Of a stretch of DNA of 64,000 nucleotides, positions 46,238-55,504 are shown in pieces. A program made the position numbers and the translations under genes. Position 1 is the first letter of the stretch. Every line of letters begins with the position of its first letter. The notes beneath the pieces are model-generated. The model did no database searches and was not told where the DNA came from. It saw only the letters and a program-made list of their open reading frames with translations. This stretch comes from Burkholderia sp. PAMC 26561 (lineage in GTDB: Bacteria; Pseudomonadota; Gammaproteobacteria; Burkholderiales; Burkholderiaceae). Where the stretch lies: positions 992,001 through 1,056,000 of the forward strand of contig NZ_CP014306.1 of the NCBI RefSeq assembly GCF_001557535.2, in the 5' to 3' direction.

Positions 46238-47041
46238 CTACTTACTAAAGGTCATGTTCAGACCGGCAAACAGGGTGAACTGCGGAACCCCGCGCCCCGA
46301 ATGCGCGACCGAATATTGCGGCTCGATAAACGCGTTATAAATGGTCGTACCGGACTTCCACGCTTTGCCGCCGCCCAGGCCCACCGGTATGTAATAAGTC
46401 CCGTGCTGCAAGTCGAACGTCCATGTGCCCGTCGAACGCACATACCATCCACCCGGCAGATTGAAGATACCGAACGGCTGTGCAGTCAGCGATTGCACCG
46501 TCGGGCGACTGTCCTGTCCGGCGAAGGAGTGCTGCCATTGCACAAGCGCGCCAAGCAAACGCGCCTTGGTCGCACTGACTGCGACCGCGGCAAGCCCGGC
46601 CTGCCACTTGCCGCTGCCAAGGCTCGGATCTGTCGCCGTCGGCATGGTGAGCAACGGTCCGATACCGACCTGGATGCCCTCCTGCGAGAGCAGGAAGATG
46701 TCGAATAGATTGATATCGCCCAAACCTGTGTTGTAGCCGCCCGCTGGATCGGGCCGAGTACTGATGGGCAGCGTCGCTCGGAATATCTGCGGTACGCCAA
46801 TCAAGCCATTCGGCCCAATGGGAATAGTCGGACGCAAGAGAAAATCGTTCGTATGCGAACTCGCACCGAAAACGCTCGGCGTATAGTAATTTTGAATATT
46901 CAACGACGCAGCCAGATTCAGCGGATTATTACTTTTATTGGCTTCATCGGCCGCACTCTGTGCGAGCGCCACGCCCGAAAATGTCGCGGCACTTAAGCTG
47001 AAGCAGAATGACCGGACGAATTGCGGCGCGCAAATTCCCAT
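46238..47041 (-). CDS. Outer-membrane beta-barrel protein, second copy of the MetA-pathway phenol family
   Basis: A 267-residue exported protein. The ATG at 47041 begins a signal peptide ending near ALAQ; longer frames add a cytoplasmic-looking stretch. The body shows beta-barrel strands (YNTGLGDINLFDIFLLSQEG, QVGIGPLLTMPTATDP, PQFTLFAGLNMTF) and ends NMTFSK. It resembles transporter-like proteins of the same family as the gene at 44673, but the two sequences are clearly different, so they are not a recent duplication. It is the first gene of the exported-protein cluster in transcription order. Confidence 0.85.
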   Translation of the reverse strand: MGICAPQFVRSFCFSLSAATFSGVALAQSAADEANKSNNPLNLAASLNIQNYYTPSVFGASSHTNDFLLRPTIPIGPNGLIGVPQIFRATLPISTRPDPAGGYNTGLGDINLFDIFLLSQEGIQVGIGPLLTMPTATDPSLGSGKWQAGLAAVAVSATKARLLGALVQWQHSFAGQDSRPTVQSLTAQPFGIFNLPGGWYVRSTGTWTFDLQHGTYYIPVGLGGGKAWKSGTTIYNAFIEPQYSVAHSGRGVPQFTLFAGLNMTFSK

Positions 47042-47760
47042 GATCTTCTCAATGTGCCAATTTATGAAAACGCACAGTCGGCCGAAGCGTTCAGTGAAGA
47101 ACGCTTGAGTTCCGGCCGCACGAATGAATCCCTCCGGCTCTAAAGAGGGATTGGTGTATTTCAATGAATCGATGCCACTCGACGAGTAGCGACAATGAGC
47201 CTCAGGCAATGCGCCTGATGCGGGCAGTGGCCATCACGAGTCCTCGCAGAGCCAAGACAGACGTGAACGTGTCCAGTAATTCCTACCTTTCGCGGCAGGT
47301 ATTGTCTTCCACAGTGTTCTACATTTGAACGGATGCTAGCAAACGTTTTCTGGTTTGCCAAAATTATTTTGTAACGACACGACGATTTAAATTAAACATC
47401 GAATTCGTTTCCATAACGTTAGCAAACATCTGACACAACATTTTCCGACGAGTCTCATTAGGTGAATAGAGATCAAATTTCAAGCAAAAAAATTTTCACA
47501 GGATCGCCCCAAATCGTTTGAAAACAGATATTGGTTTGGACAGTGGCTTCCATTGGGACCTGTCTCATTGGTCGAGGGATGGTTTTATTAATTATTTCGT
47601 GAATTATCAAATCCGAGAGGACTCTTCGTTTTGAATTGTTTAAGTCGAAACGAATCCCAGGATTGTTTCGATATGAGACCCGGACGCCGCGGCAAACCGG
47701 GACGGTCAACAAGCGGCGACGGACTGCCGTGCATTCCTGAAGACAAGGACAAGTGCACAG
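47042..47760. other. 719-base AT-rich region without a supported gene
   Basis: This gap separates the divergent outer-membrane barrel gene and the HTH gene. From about 47330 to 47660 it is distinctly richer in A and T than the surroundings, and holds the repeated TAGCAAAC (near 47337 and 47420) and a hairpin ATCCCTC-N10-GAGGGAT at 47128-47151. Open frames here (222 codons on the minus strand, 70 on the plus) lack ribosome sites and recognisable domains. It probably carries divergent promoters and H-NS-bound DNA. Confidence 0.5.
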
Positions 47761-48165
47761 ATGCTTTCTCAGCCCGAAAACCTGCCCAGCGTAATGCGCC
47801 GGATGACCGCGGGACAGATGCTGCTCGACGGCGCATCGGTTGACCGCGTGGCCGAAGAGCTTCACCTGTCGCTCGCGACGGTCAGGCGCTACAAGGCGCT
47901 CATCGACGCAGGCGGCCTCGATGCCTTGCGGCAACTCGGCGTGGGCGGACGCACCTCGGTACTGGACCAGCGCGCGCTCGAATGGATATCGGCGGCGTTG
48001 CAGGGCTCGGCTAGAACCCACGGCTTCGACAGCGACGCATGGACCAATGCGCGGCTGCGGTCGTTGATCGAAACGCAATTCGGCGTGCGTTATTCGCGCG
48101 TATACGTCTGGCAAATCGCCACCAATCTCGGCCTCGGTCATCTGTTGTCGAAGTCTCGCCGGTAA
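47761..48165 (+). CDS. Stand-alone transposase-like helix-turn-helix protein
   Basis: A 134-residue protein with a helix-turn-helix (VDRVAEELHLSLATVRRYKALI, about 28-49) and a second, winged-helix region (WTNARLRSLIETQFGVRYSRVYVWQIATNLGL, about 95-126), the paired N-terminal DNA-binding modules of IS630/Tc1-type transposases. No DDE catalytic domain follows. It could be an isolated remnant or a domesticated DNA-binding protein. No flanking inverted repeats are seen. Confidence 0.75.
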   Translation: MLSQPENLPSVMRRMTAGQMLLDGASVDRVAEELHLSLATVRRYKALIDAGGLDALRQLGVGGRTSVLDQRALEWISAALQGSARTHGFDSDAWTNARLRSLIETQFGVRYSRVYVWQIATNLGLGHLLSKSRR

Positions 48166-48210
48166 TCGTCACAAGCCCGCTTACCATTTCAAACCGTATA
48201 GGAACTGCAC

Positions 48211-48819
48211 ATGACCCGTCACCACACTTCGTCGAAAATCAGCATGCATCTTGTACGAATTGCCATCGTCGTTTTCGCCTTGATCGCTGCGCCCGTCATG
48301 GCGCAGACAGCAGCGTCCAGCGTGGGACCGGACGGCGTGGGTGCAGCGGCGACTGCCGAGGCAAAGGCGCAGGTAGTAGGTATCGATACCGCGTCGAACA
48401 GCGTTGCGTTAAAGGGCGAAAGTGGAAAGATCGTGAACGTCGCAGTCAATCCGGACATTGCGGATGTCGGCAAGCTGAAGCTCGGCGACACCGTGAACAT
48501 CCGCTACGAAAACGCACTGCTCGTGCGGGCGACCAAGGTGAAGTCGGACGGCATCCGCGAACGGATCGATGAAACCGCAGCCGTTCCCGAAGCCAACGGA
48601 TCGACCGCCACGGCGCGGCGCGTACAGGTCGTCGCGACAGTCCAGAAGATCGACAAGGCGCATCGGACCATCACGATTCGCGGCCCGTACAGGACGGACA
48701 CATTGCACGTGGGTCCCGACGTACCGCTGAAAGACATCAAGGTGGGTGACAACCTGCGCGCGGAATTCGTGGAAGCGACTGCCGTACTCGTGACACGTGA
48801 CGGTGCTCCAATCAAATAA
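48211..48819 (+). CDS. Exported protein with two OB-like beta domains
   Basis: A 202-residue exported protein; the signal peptide ends near VMAQ. Two similar beta domains follow: AKAQVVGIDTASNSVALKGESG and KLKLGDTVNIRYENALLVRATKV, then VVATVQKIDKAHRTITIRGPY and DIKVGDNLRAEFVEATAVLV. The pattern of a short V-x-x-I-D loop, a GD-turn and a basic strand suggests a tandem OB-fold-like architecture, as in DUF5666-type proteins. No enzyme motif. It precedes a DUF2252 gene on the same strand by 31 bases. Function unknown. Confidence 0.78.
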   Translation: MTRHHTSSKISMHLVRIAIVVFALIAAPVMAQTAASSVGPDGVGAAATAEAKAQVVGIDTASNSVALKGESGKIVNVAVNPDIADVGKLKLGDTVNIRYENALLVRATKVKSDGIRERIDETAAVPEANGSTATARRVQVVATVQKIDKAHRTITIRGPYRTDTLHVGPDVPLKDIKVGDNLRAEFVEATAVLVTRDGAPIK

Positions 48820-48850
48820 TCGGCCACCGGACGTTTGAAGAGAGGCGGTC

Positions 48851-50263
48851 ATGTCAGGTGAAAGCAAGACGGCGTCGCGCGTTGCCGCGGGCAAGGCGCA
48901 TCGGGACAACATGCCACGCTCCGCGCATGGCAAGCTCGGGAAAATCGATCGCGATCCCATCGAACTGCTCGAACAAAGCAGCTACGGTCGCGTGAACCGT
49001 CTTGTTCCGCTTCGATATGGCCGCATGATGGCATCGCCATTTTCGTTCTTCAGGGGCAGCGCGATCCTGCAGGCGAACGACCTCGCACAGTCCGCCAACA
49101 CGGGCCTGGTCATGCCCATTTGCGGCGACGCGCATCTGATGAACTTCGGCGGTTTCGCCACGCCGGAGCGCCAGCTCGTCTTCGACCTGAACGACTTCGA
49201 CGAAGTCGCGCTTGGCCCATGGGAATGGGATCTGAAACGGCTTGCCGCAAGCTTCATGATCGCCGCGCGCCACATGCGCCTGAGCCGGCTGACAGCCGAA
49301 AAACTGGTCGAAACGGTGGTGTCGCAATATCAGACCCGCATGCGTGAGTACGCGCAATTCAGCGCGCTCGAACTCTGGTATGAACGCATCACGTTCGACC
49401 GCATGCTCGAAACCGCCGTCAGCCCCGAACGCAGGCGCATCTTGCGCAAGGGCATGGAAAAAGCGGCGAGCCGCACGCACGACAGCATGCTAGAGAAGGT
49501 CGCGCAATTCGATGGCGAGCACTGGACGCTGCGCGACATGCCGCCCGGCATGTTCCACATCCACGGCACGAATACGCTGTTCGATGCAGACGACGACTGG
49601 GTCGCGCTCGGCAACTGGCAAGCGGTGATCAAAGGCATGTTCCCGCAGTACATGAAGACGCTCACGCATGATCGCCGCGCGTTGCTGCGCCACTTCACCG
49701 CGCAGGATCTCGCCTTCAAGGTGGTGGGCGTGGGCAGTGTCGGAACGCGTTGCCTCGTGTTGCTGATGCTGGACGAACTCGGCAAGCCGATGTTCCTGCA
49801 GATCAAGGAAGCGCGCCGGTCGGTGATCGAACAGCACTTCGAAGCCGAGACCCTGGGCCATGCCGGCGAGCGCGTGGTGCGAGGCCAACGCGTGATGCAG
49901 GCCGCCAGCGATATCTTCCTCGGCTGGGGCACAGGTCCCTCCGGACGCCACTTTTATTTCCGGCAACTGCGTGACATGAAGCTGTCGGCAAACATCGAAT
50001 TGTTCGATATCGATGTCCTCGAAGGCTACGCCCGTCTGTGCGGCTGGATTCTGGCGCGCGCTCACGCGAAGGCGAGCGGCAAGGCAATCGAAATCAGCGC
50101 GTATCTCGGCCAGGGCAGCCAGATGGCAGAAGCGCTGGTGTCGTATTCGAAGAACTACGCGGATCAGGTCGAACGGGACTTCGATCTTTTTACTCAGGCG
50201 TGCAGAAGCGGACGGCTGCTCGCTCGCACCGACGAAGACATGGCCGCCGACTTTCATGTTTGA
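48851..50263 (+). CDS. DUF2252 domain protein (second of two in the window)
   Basis: A 470-residue DUF2252 protein. The GDxHxxN loop is CGDAHLMNFGGF at 91-102, the acidic loop is FDLNDFDEVALGPWEWDLKRLAASF near 110-135, and DMKLSANIELFDIDVLEGYARLCGWILARAHAKA is near the C-terminus. This pattern resembles the classic actinobacterial and Burkholderia DUF2252 and suggests a kinase-like phosphotransferase fold. It is longer than the DUF2252 at 11667 and only the catalytic-loop region resembles it. No signal peptide. Function unproven. Confidence 0.88.
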   Translation: MSGESKTASRVAAGKAHRDNMPRSAHGKLGKIDRDPIELLEQSSYGRVNRLVPLRYGRMMASPFSFFRGSAILQANDLAQSANTGLVMPICGDAHLMNFGGFATPERQLVFDLNDFDEVALGPWEWDLKRLAASFMIAARHMRLSRLTAEKLVETVVSQYQTRMREYAQFSALELWYERITFDRMLETAVSPERRRILRKGMEKAASRTHDSMLEKVAQFDGEHWTLRDMPPGMFHIHGTNTLFDADDDWVALGNWQAVIKGMFPQYMKTLTHDRRALLRHFTAQDLAFKVVGVGSVGTRCLVLLMLDELGKPMFLQIKEARRSVIEQHFEAETLGHAGERVVRGQRVMQAASDIFLGWGTGPSGRHFYFRQLRDMKLSANIELFDIDVLEGYARLCGWILARAHAKASGKAIEISAYLGQGSQMAEALVSYSKNYADQVERDFDLFTQACRSGRLLARTDEDMAADFHV

Positions 50264-50439
50264 AAGACGCATTTGCAGGGTCGATTTTTAAAATCCCTGA
50301 CCTACACTGATTGCGTGACCGGCATTCCGTATTTATGCGCCGCGTCACACAGCAGACAAATAGTCAGGAGGACTAAAACGAATCAAAGCGGTCGCGCCGA
50401 TTCTTCTCGAAACCCGTCGTATCTAATGGATGTCACATC

Positions 50440-51183
50440 ATGCGATTACAACAGCGTCTCATAGCGGAGTTATTTGGCACGTTTTGGCTAGTAATTGGCG
50501 GATGCGGAAGTGCGGTTCTCGCCGCGAAGTTTCCGGGAACGGGAATCGGTTTTGTGGGGGTATCGCTGGCATTCGGTTTGACCGTGCTCACCATGGCTTA
50601 TGCACTCGGCCATATTTCAGGCGCCCATTTGAATCCGGCAGTTAGCGTCGGGCTGGCAGTCGCCGGCCGTTTTCCGGCGAAAGAGCTGGTACCGTACATC
50701 GTCGTGCAGGTGATCGGCGCGACCCTTGGCGCGTTCGTGCTGTATCTGATTGCCTCGGGCGTGCCGGGGTTCGACGCCGCCGCCAGCGGCTTCGCCAGCA
50801 ACGGCTACGGGGCACGCTCGCCCGGCGGCTACTCCATGACCGCCGCCCTCATCTGCGAAGTCGTGATGACATTCTTCTTCGTGCTCGTCATTCTGGGCAC
50901 CACCGACGGACGCGCCATCTCCGGATTCGCGCCGCTCGCCATTGGCTTGTGCCTGACGCTGATCCATTTGATATCGATACCGGTGACCAACACATCGGTC
51001 AATCCGGCGCGCTCGACCGGGCCTGCGCTCTTTGCAGGCGGGGCGGCGCTGGGGCAGCTCTGGCTCTTCTGGGTCGCGCCGATAATCGGGGCGTTCATCG
51101 CGGGGGCGCTGTATCCGCGGCTCTTCCCGGAAAAGGTCACGGCAATCGCGCCGGCGCCGCTCGCCATCGACGCTGCGCCCTGA
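50440..51183 (+). CDS. aqpZ: Aquaporin Z
   Basis: A 247-residue six-helix water channel. Both NPA half-helices are intact: GAHLNPAVS at 65-67 and [12 protein letters not shown] at 188-190, with the selectivity-filter Arg191, Phe45-region and His176 typical of AqpZ rather than glycerol facilitators. The gene would mediate rapid osmotic water flow across the inner membrane. It faces the cspA gene convergently and shares its terminator region. A 176-base leader separates it from the DUF2252 gene. Confidence 0.94.
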   Translation: MRLQQRLIAELFGTFWLVIGGCGSAVLAAKFPGTGIGFVGVSLAFGLTVLTMAYALGHISGAHLNPAVSVGLAVAGRFPAKELVPYIVVQVIGATLGAFVLYLIASGVPGFDAAASGFASNGYGARSPGGYSMTAALICEVVMTFFFVLVILGTTDGRAISGFAPLAIGLCLTLIHLISIPVTNTSVNPARSTGPALFAGGAALGQLWLFWVAPIIGAFIAGALYPRLFPEKVTAIAPAPLAIDAAP

Positions 51184-51201
51184 CCCGGCAGCGCGCCGCC
51201 A

Positions 51202-51229
51202 TAAAAAATGGCCCGCCAAGGCGGGCCAT
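51202..51229 (-). terminator. Intrinsic terminator of cspA
   Basis: ATGGCCCGCC and GGCGGGCCAT form a perfect 10-bp stem with a two-base loop (51208-51229). On the minus strand TTTTTT follows directly, so it terminates cspA; on the plus strand there is no T-run, so read-through from aqpZ is only partly stopped. Confidence 0.88.
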
Positions 51230-51273
51230 TCATTCACGCGATCAAGCTAGCTGTATCGAATTGAAGCGTCGAA

Positions 51274-51477
51274 TTACAGCGGCTGGATGTTCGATGCTTG
51301 CAGACCCTTCGGGCCTTGCTTCGCTTCGTAGCTCACTTTCTGGTTTTCCTGGAGGGTCTTGAAGCCTTCCGTGCGGATTTCCGAGAAGTGCGCGAACAGG
51401 TCGTCACCGCCGCCGTCCGGCGTGATGAAGCCAAAACCCTTCGCATCGTTAAACCACTTCACAATACCTGTTGCCAT
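51274..51477 (-). CDS. cspA: Cold shock protein CspA
   Basis: A 67-residue single cold-shock domain protein. RNP-1 is GFGFIT (KGFGFITPD) and RNP-2 is DLFAHF, the two RNA/ssDNA-binding motifs, and the protein ends [14 protein letters not shown] as is standard. It acts as an RNA chaperone. The ribosome site AGGAAA lies upstream of the start. As with other csp genes, the leader between 51478 and about 51720 may be long and temperature-responsive; the structure is not resolved here. Confidence 0.95.
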   Translation of the reverse strand: MATGIVKWFNDAKGFGFITPDGGGDDLFAHFSEIRTEGFKTLQENQKVSYEAKQGPKGLQASNIQPL

Positions 51478-51756
51478 TTGCTGATTTTCCTAGAAGAGAC
51501 GTAATTCCGTTTGGTAGCGTCACCCGCCGTCAAACGGCAAAGCGTTGCTGCCTCCTTTTACCACGCGAAAATGACACTTTGCAATTGGATTCTCCCCGGA
51601 GTTCCCGGAAATCCTGTCCAAATAGCGCGTGTGCATAGTGCGGAGACACCTGCCGTTCATCCGAGCGGACATGCGAATAATAATTAAAACATTTGGTAAG
51701 GCAAAGAAATAAGTCTATTTTTATCTCTCATTAGACGTTCTGAGAGACCGGAGACA

Positions 51757-54700
51757 ATGAAGAAAGCAGTCGACTTGGGCATTTGCGGCGCTGTTGTTTT
51801 TTCGGGAGCGATCGCGGGGTCGGTGAATGCCGCGTGCAGTTCGACTGCGCCAACAAGCGGCGCGAGCGTAGTGTGCAGCGGAACCGGCGTTGGTCCGGTG
51901 GCCGCGCTGACCGGGCTCGACCGGGGTCAATATCACCATCGACTCGACCGTGGCCGCCGCGCTCACGCGTGCGGCTTCGCCGGTATCGTTCAGCGTCGTG
52001 GGGGCGAGCACGATCACCAATAGCGGCGCGATTACGCTAACCGGCGGCGGCGGCTCGGGAACCAATCGAGGTGCGGTCCTCCTGGGCACTGCAAATAACA
52101 ATCAGCTTACAAACGCTGCGACCGGCAGGATCACCACGACTGGCGCCTACAACGACGGCATGGCCGCCAATGGCAGCGGCAATTCCCTTGTGAACAACGG
52201 GTCCATCTCGACCGCCGGGCCGAACGCGTACGGCATGTCCGCCGCCTGGGGGCAGACAAATGTTGGTCAGGCCAACAACAGTTTGACCAACTCCGGAACG
52301 GTATCGACGAGTGGCAGCAACGCGCGCGCGGCATCCATAGTCGGCGGCAGCGGGACGATCAACAACAGCGGCAGCTTGTCGACGTCAGGCGCCAACAGTC
52401 CCACAGCGTATCTTCAAGGCAACAACGATTCGCTCGTGAATACCGGCACGATCACCGCGACCGGCGCCGACTCCGACGCGGTGTTCTCCAACACTGCGGG
52501 GTCGAGCTTTGCGGCGACTATCGAAAACCGGACGGGCGGTCGGATTTTCAGCCAGACCGCGGCGGCTGTCCGGACGCTGAACGGCGCGAGTACCGTCACG
52601 AATGCCGGGCTGCTGCAGTCCGGCGGCCCGCTGGCGATCGCCATGGGCAATGGGGCAAACACGCTGATCCTGCAGACAGGCTCGCAGATCATCGGCGGTA
52701 CCGATGGCGGCGGCGGTCCCGGCGTGAGCACGGTGATCCTGCAGGGAAGTGGTGAGGCATCGAATGCCTTCACGCGCTTTCAGACGTTGCGAATGGACGG
52801 CGATGCCTGGACGTTCAGCGGCACGGGGGATTTCAACCTCGCCGAAGTGCAGACCGGCACGCTCAACCTGACCGGCCTGTTTGCGCCGACGACCGTCGCC
52901 CTGGTCGATGCTCCTGGCACGCTCCAGGCCACGGCGCAGAACCTGCCGTCCAACGTAACCGACAACGGGCTCGTGCGCCTGGCTCAAGATGTCGACGGCA
53001 CCTACAGCGGCACGATCTCGGGCACCGGCGCGCTGGAAAAGGCCGGCGCGGGCACATTGACGATGCCCCCCGCAGCAGCCGGCGGCAACACGTATTCCGG
53101 CGGCACGTCGGTTCTGGGCGGCACGCTCGCGATCGGCGCCGATAACGCGCTGGGCGCCCCGGCCGGCGGGCTGACGCTCGACGGCGGCACGCTGCGCCTG
53201 AACAATGCGCTCGATCTGGCCGCGACACGTCCCATCGTGCTTGGCGCGGCGGGTGGTGTCATCGATACGCAAAATTTCGATACCACCATCGAGCAGAACA
53301 TCTCGGGCGCGGGATCGCTGACGAAGCTCGGCGCCGGGCAGCTTTTGCTGCAGGCGCCGACCACATTTACAGGCGGCACCACGTTGAGCGCCGGCACCCT
53401 CGCCGTAGGCGACAGCTCGCACCCCGGCGCATCGCTTGGCGGCGGCGGGCCGGTTTCCATCGCGGCAGGGACGAATCTGGGGGGCTACGGGAGCATCGTC
53501 GGCAATGTCACCAACAACGGCACGATCTTCGCGGCGAATGCGCTGCCGGCGTTTGCATCGGGAGGAACCGGCGCGTTGAACGTGCGCGGGCAGCTCACGA
53601 ACAACGGCCTCGCGCAGATTGCCGGGGCAGGCGTTGGCAATCAGCTTGTCGTGACGGGCAGTTACGTCGGGCAGAACGCCCGGATTGCGCTCAATACGGT
53701 CGTCGGTCCCGACAACTCGGCTTCGGACAAGCTGGTCGTCAGCGGCGGTAATGCCAGCGGGTCCAGCACGTTGCTGATCCACAACGTTGGCGGCACGGGC
53801 GCCGCGACCACCGCCGACGGCATCCAGGTGGTTCAGGCCGCGAATGGCGCCACATCGGCCGCGGGTGCGTTCTCGTTACCGGCGTCCATCCAGGCGGGCG
53901 CTTATACCTACTATCTCGCGAAGGGCGGCGTCACGGCGGGGACGAGCGAAAGCTGGTATCTGCGAAATACCGTCGCCGCCGCAGCGCCGCCCGTAGTCAC
54001 GCCGCCGACCTCGCCAGGAACGCCCGGAACGCCGACGACACCGGCCACGCCCGGGACGCCATCGGAGCCCACAACACCCACGACGCCCGGCGCGCCCTCC
54101 GGCACGACTCCGCCTTCGCAGGAAGCCCCGTCCGTTCCCACCGCCGCACCTGGCACGCCGCCCCTTCCCGCGCCGCCGCCAGCTGGTTCAGCGCCCATCC
54201 CGGTGTACCGGCCGGAAGTGGCGCTTTACGCCGCCATCCCCATGGTCGCGCGCGAACTCGGCTTCCAGCAGATCGACAACTTCCACGACCGCCAGGGCGA
54301 CCAGTCCCTCCTCACCGAAACCGGCGCGCTGCCGGCCGCGTGGGGCCGCGTCTGGGGCGCGCATTCGGTGCAGAGCCAGGACGGCGCAGCCAATCCTGAA
54401 TTCGACGGCTCTGTTTTCGGCGCGCAAGTCGGTCACGACATCTACGCTGACTCCACCGCAAGCGGCCACAAGAATCACTACGGCCTGTTCCTGGGTTTTG
54501 CGCGCGCGACCGGCGATATCGATGGTTTCGCGCTCGGCTTTCCGAACGTGAACGTCGGCCATTTGTCGATGAATGCGTACAGTCTCGGCGGCTACTGGAC
54601 GCACGTCGGCCCCACGGGGTGGTACACGGACGCCGTACTGATGGGTTCGTCGATTACGGTCGACCCGTTGTCGAATCAGGGAACCGGCGCAGGGACGCAC

Positions 54701-55156
54701 GGGACAGCCGTGACCGGTTCGGTGGAAGGCGGCTTCCCGATAGCGCTCGGCAACGCGTTCGTTGTCGAGCCGCAGGCGCAGATCCTCTGGCAGAACTTGT
54801 CGCTCAATGACTTCAATGACGGCGTGTCGTCTGTCTCGTTCAACAATGGCAACACGTACATCGGGCGCCTCGGTGTGAGGCTGCAACACACCTTCAGCAG
54901 CGCAGGCGTGACGTGGCAGCCTTATGCGCGGGTCAGCGTCCTGCGCGCGTTCGGCGAGGGCGACAGCACGACGTTTGCAGGGACCACGACCATCCCGGGG
55001 AGCGTTGGACAAACATCGGGACAATTGAACGTGGGACTCGTTGCCCAGGTCACGCGCTCGGGCAGCGCGTTCGTGACGGCGAGCTACCTCACCAATCTCG
55101 GCGGCTCGCATCAACGGACGATAGGCGGCAACGCCGGCGTCCGGTGGAAATGGTAG
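51757..55156 (+). pseudogene. Autotransporter (type Va), split by a single-base frameshift
   Basis: The start at 51757 (CGGAGACA upstream) opens a signal peptide, MKKAVDLGICGAVVFSGAIA and so on, and then GTGVGPVAALTG. The passenger continues in another frame as GVNITIDSTVAAALTRAASP from 51923 on. Removing one G from 51913-51915 joins them as ALTGSTGVNITIDSTV. The passenger (about 1-650) is built from Ser/Gly/Asn repeats and autotransporter-associated beta-strand repeats (GTNTYSGGTSVLGGTL-like), followed by a Pro/Thr-rich linker and a C-terminal 12-strand beta-barrel ending in GGNAGVRWKW. As read, translation is interrupted: either an assembly error, a decayed gene or a switchable allele. Confidence 0.85.
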
Positions 55157-55169
55157 AACCGGCTGCGTC

Positions 55170-55448
55170 CTACTGACCGAGTTTCGGCGCGCTGCAGTCG
55201 GGCGTGCCGTTGCTTTTGAGGAGCGGCGTGATGCCCTGCGCTTGGGCGATGAGATATCGGCAACCCGTTTCGTGATCGGTTTCCAACTGCAGATTGATGT
55301 CCTCGGTGGTCTCGCGCGTGAATCGGTTAAAGCTCGCGCGAGAGGCGGGTTTCAAATCAGCGCTCGGGATCGTCGGGACATTCGGTGTGTTCTGGGCATG
55401 CGCTGCGAACGACGCGCTTGCCGCCAGCAATACCAACAACCTCTTCAT
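55170..55448 (-). CDS. Small exported protein
   Basis: A 92-residue exported protein. Residues 1-18 are a signal peptide (MKRLLVLLAASASFAAHAQ). The mature 74 residues contain two Cys (ETGCRYLIA, TPDCSAPK) that may form a disulfide. No family recognised. It converges on the autotransporter with 13 bases between stops and has the same orientation as the aminotransferase gene. Confidence 0.75.
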   Translation of the reverse strand: MKRLLVLLAASASFAAHAQNTPNVPTIPSADLKPASRASFNRFTRETTEDINLQLETDHETGCRYLIAQAQGITPLLKSNGTPDCSAPKLGQ

Positions 55449-55504
55449 GTGCGTTCCTCGTGACGTTTTGCGCGCAAAGACACACGCATTCCGTTCGATG
55501 ACAT

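Noticed and set aside
47631..47843. Plus-strand frame of 70 codons just before the HTH gene
   Set aside because: It overlaps the HTH gene start in another frame, lacks a good ribosome site and looks random.
47473..48141. Minus-strand frame of 222 codons over the AT-rich gap and the HTH gene
   Set aside because: It overlaps a better-supported plus-strand HTH gene, has no ribosome site and no domain.
50283..50295. GATTTTTAAAATC palindrome after the second DUF2252 gene
   Set aside because: An AT stem without a GC core or T-tail is too weak to call a terminator.
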